Below are positions 57,702-64,000 of a DNA stretch of 64,000 nt, piece after piece. The stretch is from Helicostylum pulchrum (Eukaryota > Mucoromycota > Mucoromycetes > Mucorales > Mucoraceae). A program made the translations under genes and the position numbers. The notes below the pieces were generated by a model that saw only the letters and a program-made list of their open reading frames with translations, was not told where the DNA came from and did not search any database. Location: assembly GCA_025677825.1 (NCBI GenBank), contig JAIXMO010000004.1, positions 496,001 through 560,000 on the forward strand, in the 5' to 3' direction. Numbering within the stretch: the stretch's first letter is position 1; each line of letters begins with the position of its first letter.

Positions 57702-58361
57702 TTATTTCTTAGCAGCTAATTGTTGATATTGCATTTGTAATTGTCCCATCTATACCGTTTTTTTTTTTTAGTTATTAGTATTGTTTAAATATATTTATAT
57801 ATCACACTTTTTACCTCGTTCTTTTTAGATTCTGACTTTTGTGTTAAATCGTTTAATTGTGTTTCTACGCGTTTACTGCAACAACAAAGAGGTTTCTTTT
57901 TTTTTAGTATGTTTGTATATTTTTGAATAATGGTGATATTTACATTTCGCTCGAGATTAAATCTAATCTGTTCTTAACATTGGAAGCTGCTTCTGACTTG
58001 TCTTGTTTAACAAGAACAGGACCAATAAGTTTATAAATATTACTATCTTGATCTAAATGTTGAAATTCCTACAAATAATAAAAAATGTTTAGTCTGACAG
58101 TATAGTATAGCTTCCTATTTACGGCAGTTATTACAGTGTTGACTAATTCATTTTCTTGCTGTTGGGATTCTAAACGTTGTCTTGACTCGATAACAACTGA
58201 AAGTTCTATTTGACGCGACAAAAAAAAATGATGATGATAAAGATGATGAGAAAAACTATTTTTTCTTCTTCCTTAATTTGCTTTATATTACCTTTTTGTA
58301 ATAATTGGAAAGCTTTTGACTCAGCTTCAAGCTTAGCTTCAACAGCAGATAAACTAGACAT
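57702..58361 (-). CDS. YKE2: Prefoldin subunit 6, 125 aa
   Basis: Five exons: 58361-58292, 58196-58123, 58068-57944, 57875-57815, 57749-57702 (126 codons). Prefoldin is the hexameric cytosolic chaperone that hands actin and tubulin to CCT. A beta-type subunit is seen: N-terminal coil, SRQRLESQQQENELVN, a beta-hairpin centre IYKLIGPVLVKQD, and a C-terminal coil NVKNRLDLISSEIKRVETQL, cut. The block YKLIGPVLVKQ is the hallmark of subunit 6. An acceptor one step upstream of exon 2 (AAATAG) would break phase; TTTTCAG at 58197-58203 was therefore chosen. Confidence 0.92.
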
Positions 58362-58464
58362 TATTTATTATATATAACAAACAAAAAGGGAATAACTAGG
58401 GGAAAGGATTCTTTTTTTGTATGAGTGTACGTAAAAAAAAAAAACTTAATATTTATCGAGTGGC

Positions 58465-59554
58465 TTATTTCACCCTTTCTCTCAGCTTTAATTTCTCGAT
58501 ATCTTGAACAACTCGTTCTATACTCTCTTCTGTTATCTTTCTTCTCATTTCTATTGGTCTTGATAGACTAGTAGCCATATCACATGATTTATAAACATTA
58601 GGCGAAGCAGGTTTTTGAAAATCTGCATGTGTCTTGTGCACTTTTTTGGAGTGAGTAATACTAAAATAAAATATATAATATGTAACTTACTTTTAAAATA
58701 AAATGATTGAATATCTGCAGGCCGTAATAATTCTTCTAGTTTAGTACGAATGACATTATCTTGAATATTCTTGTTATTGTGTGCTGTCCATATTTGATAA
58801 TTATCTGCGTTTTGGCGTGAAGAGACAGATACACCAAATACCGTGTTCTTCATCCAACCTTCTATATTCTCTCCAATTAGCAGTAGTAAAATATCTATCC
58901 AGGCCGTAGGCGATTGTTTCTTGTTTATCTTGAAATTGTAAGATCCACCGTATTCGTTCATTGGATCCTCCCTAAATAAATATATACATATATAAAGAAA
59001 TCGATTCTTAATAATATATATATATATATAAACGAACCTACTACTTATGCTTTCTTACCAAATAGGTTTAATTCCTTTCTTCATAAAATGATAATTACTT
59101 CTAAATCCAAGTCTATCTGGCCCATCAATATTATTATAAACAGACCAGAATTTCTTTAATTTAGTTAGTAATTTGGCTGATTAGAAAAAAGAGTGCCTTT
59201 TTATGTACTTGTACTGTCTTTACGGAGGAGATGATTACCAGATTGGATTCATAGTCAGACGCATGCAAGTTTGGCACGAATCTATTTTATCTCAGATTTT
59301 TAACAGCAAGAATATAAATAATTAAATAGAATAACTTACTTATCATACCAAAAAGTCCATTCGGCATCTAATGGTAACTGACCCATTTGAATTAACTTAA
59401 GCTTAGTTTGGTCATCCAAAACTACTACTTTTTCTTTTAAATGATCTGAATCAGTTATAATCTTTAAACCATCTTTTGAACCAGACGTTTGAAACTGAAA
59501 AGCAGAAATTGCCGGCGATAATGTTTTTGGTTGTATATTAGTTTCTTGCAACAT
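58465..59554 (-). CDS. eIF4E-family cap-binding protein (4EHP-like), 279 aa
   Basis: Five exons: 59554-59340, 59281-59209, 59153-59059, 58971-58691, 58640-58465 (280 codons). Exon 2 continues past a tempting GTAATC to SSVKTVQ, which joins KFWSVYNNIDGP as in the family; an intron with a TTACTAAC branch site supports this. Conserved eIF4E features: LPLDAEWTFWYDK, FWSVYNNI, GIKPIWEDP with the cap-stacking Trp128, and VSVSSRQNADNYQIWTA. At the position of human Trp56 the sequence has Tyr82 (SDYESNL), as in 4EHP/eIF4E2 (class II). Such proteins bind the cap weakly and often repress translation. The N-terminus of about 58 residues and a basic tail of about 60 residues (MRRKITEESIERVVQDIEKL, cut) are extensions. 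The last exon join (A|TG) was chosen over the alternative, which ends early in a short nonsense frame. Confidence 0.85.
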
Positions 59555-59670
59555 AAAGAATAAAAAAGGGGTTTGAAAGTAAACTGCTGCTTTTTTACAT
59601 TATACATGTTATACTCACGCATATTCCCCCATTTGTTTTAAAATACCGATAGTTGGTACCTTAAAGGGGC

Positions 59671-60010
59671 TGTAGAAGGTCCCTAATCCTTCTTTTCTGC
59701 AGCCATGTTACTCGTCAATCCTACTTAGCTAAATGTTTTCTTACGGGGGCTCGTACTGTTAAAAAAAAGCGCGCAGCCTTTTCGGCTTGTAATCAACCAT
59801 TATCGTGAACAAATCCTTTTCTAGATAGTACAGACGAAAAAGGTAAAATGGATCGAGTATTATACTAAAAATACAATTGCAGTACTTTCCGGAATCGCAA
59901 GAGTACATATATTTATATATGTAATACAAAGAGTAAATTATTACATAAAAATCTAAGTGTACTTCATAGACCATTAGTGCTCAAGTTACGTCGTACCAGA
60001 GTTATTTCCA
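59671..60010 (+). pseudogene. Truncated copy of the CMD-like gene family
   Basis: Nucleotide similarity to the gene at 60889-61765 is clear over its first two exons and introns: TGTAGAAGGT at the start, GCAGCCATGTTACTCGT at the exon 1 end, CTTACTTAGCTAAA in the intron, GCTTGTAATCAACCATTA, AGATAGTACAGACGAAAAA and TTTCCGGAATCGCAAGAGTA. Intron bases match as well as coding bases, so the copy is recent. Exon 1 is damaged, the GT donor has become GTCAAT, and the coding frame has deletions and stops. Exon 3 is only faintly visible near 59971-60010 and exons 4-5 are missing. It is a dead partial duplicate. Confidence 0.8.
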
Positions 60011-60265
60011 AAGCATTTTTCAAAGCGTTTTTCAGTTTTATTTTATGAATGCATCGGCTAAATAAAAAAAAAAACTCTTTACCGGATAGAAAACCTACTT
60101 TTTTTCCCCATTGTTGTGTTTGTAAAACTGACTTTGCAATGATTCTGCATTTTTGTATTTCAATACTTCTATTCCTTCTTTCAGATAGGCTACGCAATCC
60201 ATTATTTTGCTGTAATATGAATCAGCCATGGAATTCAAACTGGAAAGACAGGACCGATATTACTG

Positions 60266-60585
60266 TACAGTAGCCGCTCGATATAGTGGTATTCGTGGCT
60301 CCGCAAAATCCCACCCTTATATCAAGCGTATCCTTACTTCGAACGTTGACGTGAATTAAAATATTTAAATTTATACGAGTTCGAATTACACTCGGTAAGA
60401 TATGAGTTTCAATAAAACGGTACTTTTCGCTCTATTTAGCGGTCTGGTGAATCGGTTTACGTCCTTATATTGAATACGGATAGTAATGGTGCTAAGCGGG
60501 GACGGTGATGATTCTCGGAAATTCCACCATTAAATCGAGCATCATACCCATAAACCGAACACCGTCATATCGAGCGGCTACTGTA
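60266..60585. mobile_element. MITE of 316 bp with TA target duplication
   Basis: The element 60268-60583 starts CAGTAGCCGCTCGATAT and ends with the exact inverse of those 17 bases; the similarity continues imperfectly for about 11 more bases. TA flanks both ends (60266-60267 and 60584-60585), the duplication typical of Tc1/mariner and pogo-like transposons, whose ends commonly start CAGT. There is no coding capacity, so it depends on a transposase elsewhere. It lies between the pseudogene and the first intact CMD-like gene. Confidence 0.9.
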
Positions 60586-60888
60586 TTCGATAAGAATTAA
60601 TTAGTGTACAGCATCTTTTTCAAGTGTTCAACATCTTTTCCGAATATATGAGATTTGTGATAGGTGTTATTGAGTCGATCGGTTCAAGATTCTTTCTTTG
60701 CAAGGTAAATGGTTTTAATTTTAAATTAACAACATATATGTAGTTATAAAGAAGAAGTTTGAAAGTGTACTGCCTCTTAAAAAATGCACACAGCCCGAGC
60801 ATGGGGTAAAAAAATAATTATGCAAAAAAGAAACAACATATATAAGGTTTGAGATTTTGCTGTTTTTAACTTTTTAACAGTAGTAACA

Positions 60889-61765
60889 ATGGAAAATACA
60901 AAAGAACCAATTTATAATCAATTAGCTAATTTAATCTATGTAGAAGGTCTTAAACCTTCTTTTGCAGCCACGCTACTCGTAAGTCTTACTTAGCTAAACA
61001 TTTTCTTGGGGCTTATACTCTTTTAAAAAAGTGTGTAGCTTTCTCTGCTTGTAATCAACCATTAGGTATACCAATGATTGTAAGCAAGTACTTTTCTACT
61101 CTAGATAGTATAGACGAAAAAGTGAAATGGATTGAGTATACTAGAAACGCAATTATAAAAAGCAGTGTGATTTCCGGAATCGCAAGAGTATACATATATG
61201 ATATAAAGAGTAAATTATTACATAAATTGAAGTATTAGTTATATAGGGAATTAATGGTCAAGTTGAGCTGTACCAAAGTATTCCAAAAGAATACCAAACC
61301 TTATTACGAAAGACACCTACCATTGAGTATATATGTACTTTTTTTTTAAAAAAATATACGTATGCTAATTTTTTTTTTTAGTGAAAACAATAATCACGGT
61401 AATACACGTGGAGTTGAATTGATTCGGAAAGTCTACGGTACCGAATCTGAATGGGTTGAATTAGAATTAAACGCTACCAATCCCGATCTTTATTGCTGGA
61501 CTAAACAAGTCTACGGTAATGTGCTCGCCGAAACGACTTATCTAAATTGTTTGGAAACCGAATTGGTTCTTATCGTCACACTTATTCAAATGAATACTTT
61601 ACGTCAAGTAAGATACAAATTTTTTTTTGACGTAAATATAATTTATTAAAATATATGTTTTAGCTTCGTTATCATCTTGATAATGCAAAACAATTAGGAG
61701 CTATTGATCAACAAATACAATCGGTAGAATCTATTGGTATTGGTGTACGAAATGCTTTTCTATAA
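60889..61765 (+). CDS. Carboxymuconolactone-decarboxylase-like (AhpD-fold) protein, copy 1, 217 aa
   Basis: Five exons: 60889-60978, 61032-61187, 61247-61326, 61382-61607, 61664-61765 (218 codons). The first half has KWIEYTRNAIIKSSVISGIA, cut here, RGINGQVELYQSIPKEYQ; the second half ETELVLIVTLIQMNTLRQLR, cut, and HLDNAKQLGAIDQQIQSVES. The last part is the CMD helix pair seen in AhpD-like and fungal peroxisomal Pxp2-type proteins. No CxxC active site of AhpD is seen, so the redox role is uncertain. No C-terminal SKL-type peroxisome signal is present (ends RNAFL). The five-exon plan is identical to that of copy 2. Substrate unknown. Exon 2 uses a weak AAAAAAG acceptor, chosen because the homologous position is spliced in copy 2. 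Confidence 0.85.
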
Positions 61766-63037
61766 AAATATTTCTCTTGATTATGATAAATTATGCGTGA
61801 GAACTATTATTGCTACTATTGAATCTTTAAATAAAAATATTTTTGTTAACAGTTAATTTAGTATTGTTTCTCTTTTTTTTATGTTTCAGGCACAAATATA
61901 TGCTAAAAAAAAACCTTATGATGTCGAAACGCCTTTTTCGTTTTTAGACATTCTTTTTTTTTACGCACTTTAAAAATAAAGCATGACGATGTTAACAAGA
62001 TAAGTGGCAATAATACGAAAAGTTCGTCAATTGATATGTAATAAGTACAGACGCGAGTAATCGTATTTTAGTAATGTTTATTGTAGTATTATGTCTATTT
62101 TTGCGCGAGTTGTTTTTTTTAAAAAGAAAGTATGTTGTAGCTATTTGTAATCTGAAACCGTCCTGTTTATTAAAAAATAAGGAACCGGCTAGCAAAAACA
62201 CATGACAATAAAGGGCGTATTAGTATGGTTAGTTTGATTTCGATCATATTTTTTTTAGAGTTAGGTTTCGATCACGAACTCTTTTTTTTAGTTCCGTGAG
62301 CTTTTTGCTGCGTATATGCCCCATTTAGTATAGTTATAAGAGTTTTGACAAATGATACTACTTTTCTGAATGTCTCGATTTCATCGGGATCGTGGCTCTA
62401 AAACATTTATCCACGCGAAACGGCTTCACACACCACACTACTTATCTGTCACAAGATGTTTGCAACTAAACAAGGTGTTTTTTACTTTAGCAGAAGTCAA
62501 CTATATATTGGACTAGGATTAGCAATAGACATTAATGTATAATCTTAAATATCTTCTATTATTATATCATAAAAAATATTTCCTCCTTCGTTATTATTCT
62601 CGCTATTATACGTTATTATAATACCTATTTAAGGGGAAGACTGGTCTTACCAGATTATGGTAATACTTAAAACGGTCTAGAGTATACATTTGTCATCGTA
62701 TTTAGGAAGAGTAGTGACCTGTAATTAGATTAACAACATTAGTAAAAGGTAAAATAATATTAAATAATAAGAGCTCATCGTACTGACAAGTATTCGAGTA
62801 TTTAAATCGTAATGACTTTTTCTTTTTAGAAGAAAGATGCCTTTTAAATATATAACGTAATGCGACATCATATATCAGAAGCTGAGATCCACGATTTTTT
62901 ACGATTCATGCAGGGGAAAAAAATGATAGATGGTTCAATTTTATTTTTAATTTTTTTTACATGTATATATAAAGAGAGCTTATCTACGAATATCTATTTT
63001 TTATTATCATCAAATATTTTTTAAATAAAAAACAGAA
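61766..63037. other. Intergenic between CMD-like copies
   Basis: About 1.27 kb with no supported gene. A 69-codon minus-strand frame at 61992-62201 has no family resemblance. TATATATAAAGAGAG lies about 70 bases upstream of the start codon of copy 2, a possible TATA element. Confidence 0.55.
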
Positions 63038-63931
63038 ATGAATACTCAAGATAATTCAACTTATATCGATTTGGCAAAATTGATCTATACCAAAGATCTT
63101 TGTCCATCTTTAGCAGCAATGTTACTGGTAAGCTAATTTATTCTGATTTTGTTGTGTGTTGACAGCTTTTTTTTTTGTTAGTGTGTATCGTTGGGAGCCT
63201 CTAATCATCCACTTGGCATACCTGTTATTGTAAACGAGTACTTGAATACAGTCGAGTCAGTGGAGGAGAAAATTCAATGGATTGAGTATACTCGTAATGC
63301 AATTATGAAGAGCACTACAATTTGTGGAATTGCCAGAGTAAATATATACATACTTATTCGCTATTAATTACATTTGGGTTTAAGCTAGTTGTTACTTATG
63401 TAGGGAATTAATTCGCATAATGCTTTATTTAACAGCTTGCCAAAGGAGTACCAAGAATTGCTAAGCAAGACACCAACTTTAAAGTAAAGTATTTAAAGAA
63501 ATATTGATTGCTTGTTTATTAAGTAATTTTTTTTTTAAAAAAAAGTGCGGAAGCAGATGAATGGCTAGCGCGTTCTTTAGAATTGCTTGGTGTAGTATAT
63601 GGAGACTCTTTTGATAGAGTTGTGGGAAATGTCAAAGCTATAGGTAGCGACCTTTTTATCTGGACTGCCTTTGTTTACGGAAACGTATTTTATAACAGAA
63701 GCCTTGTCAATCTCATTGAAACTGAATTGGATGTCATAGCGACTCTTATTCAAATGGATACTTTACCTCAGGTATATATAAAAAAAATAGTTTTGTTTGT
63801 TTAAAAAAAGCTTATTTTTATTTTTATTTTAGCTTCATGATCATCTTATTAATGCTATAAGAGTTGGCGCAACTGATGCTCAAGTTAAAGCAACCCAACT
63901 GATTGGTAATTCTGTAAAGGATGCTTTTTAA
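63038..63931 (+). CDS. Carboxymuconolactone-decarboxylase-like (AhpD-fold) protein, copy 2, 216 aa
   Basis: Five exons: 63038-63127, 63182-63337, 63404-63483, 63546-63771, 63833-63931 (217 codons). Exon lengths 90, 156, 80, 226 match copy 1 exactly; only the last differs by one codon. Protein similarity to copy 1 is clear along the length (IEYTRNAIMKSTTICGIARG, cut; LPKEYQELLSKTPTL; FVYGNVFYNRSLVNLIETEL; CMD helices IATLIQMDTLPQLHDHL, cut). All splice sites are good. No CxxC motif and no peroxisome signal (ends VKDAF). Divergence from copy 1 is much greater than between copy 1 and the pseudogene, so this is the older duplication. Confidence 0.88.
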
Positions 63932-64000
63932 AAATACATCTTTTTATTAGAGAATTTATAATAAAATTAATTTCCTTTTTCAAAATACAATTACATCGTT

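Noticed and set aside
58204..58210. AAATAG as acceptor of prefoldin exon 2
   Set aside because: It breaks the reading phase; the TTTTCAG just downstream restores it and gives the family sequence.
59190..59240. GTAATC as donor of eIF4E exon 2
   Set aside because: Splicing there would remove the VIISSVKTVQ block that aligns with the eIF4E family; the later GTACAT donor keeps it.

Overview
The window is nuclear DNA of a filamentous fungus, most likely an early-diverging one (Mucoromycota, probably Mucorales). The genes are split by short introns (mostly 50-130 bases) with GTAAGT-like donors and T-rich TAG/CAG acceptors. The DNA between genes is very AT-rich and full of long A or T runs, while highly expressed genes (RPL8, TAL1, PMC1) use more C-ending codons. 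The gene set (coilin, Rac, a class II-type eIF4E, a PMC1-type ATPase, MMM1) fits this. The species cannot be fixed from the sequence alone. All exon models were derived by hand from splice motifs, reading-frame phase and family similarity; most add up to an exact open frame.

Layout. 0.4-13 kb: a Sel1-repeat protein, a PA/RING membrane E3 ligase, a CaMKK-type kinase, ALG9 mannosyltransferase, a Rac GTPase with odd nucleotide-binding residues and the FCP1 CTD phosphatase. 13-24 kb: vacuolar calcium ATPase (PMC1 type), MMM1, PRP40, a 771-residue protein with an architecture like FANCB/FAAP100, and a 69-residue membrane protein. 25-31 kb: a Cys-rich-tail protein, then an accessory region with transposase debris, two inverted-repeat elements and an orphan open frame. 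31-34 kb: a CSC1/OSCA-type channel. 34-37.7 kb: decayed repeat-like sequence. 37.7-51 kb: a RhoGEF, a small protein with a possible PP1 docking motif, a C2H2 factor, a methyltransferase, MCM2 and transaldolase. 51-55 kb: a broken F-box gene and a faint ankyrin-like relic. 55-59.5 kb: RPL8, coilin, prefoldin 6 and an eIF4E-like protein. 59.6-64 kb: a local family of carboxymuconolactone-decarboxylase-like genes (one pseudogene, two intact) with a MITE between them.

The core genes do not form an operon or a pathway cluster. They are housekeeping functions in calcium handling (PMC1, CSC1, CaMKK, a Crz1-like finger protein), Rho signalling (Rac, RhoGEF), replication (MCM2) and RNA biology (PRP40, coilin, FCP1, eIF4E). 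Several convergent pairs are nearly touching: coilin/prefoldin 18 bases apart and methyltransferase/MCM2 29 bases apart. The most unusual points are the Rac with Arg16 and Pro59, the candidate Fanconi core-like protein, a perfect 53-base inverted repeat next to an orphan frame, and the duplicating CMD-like family.
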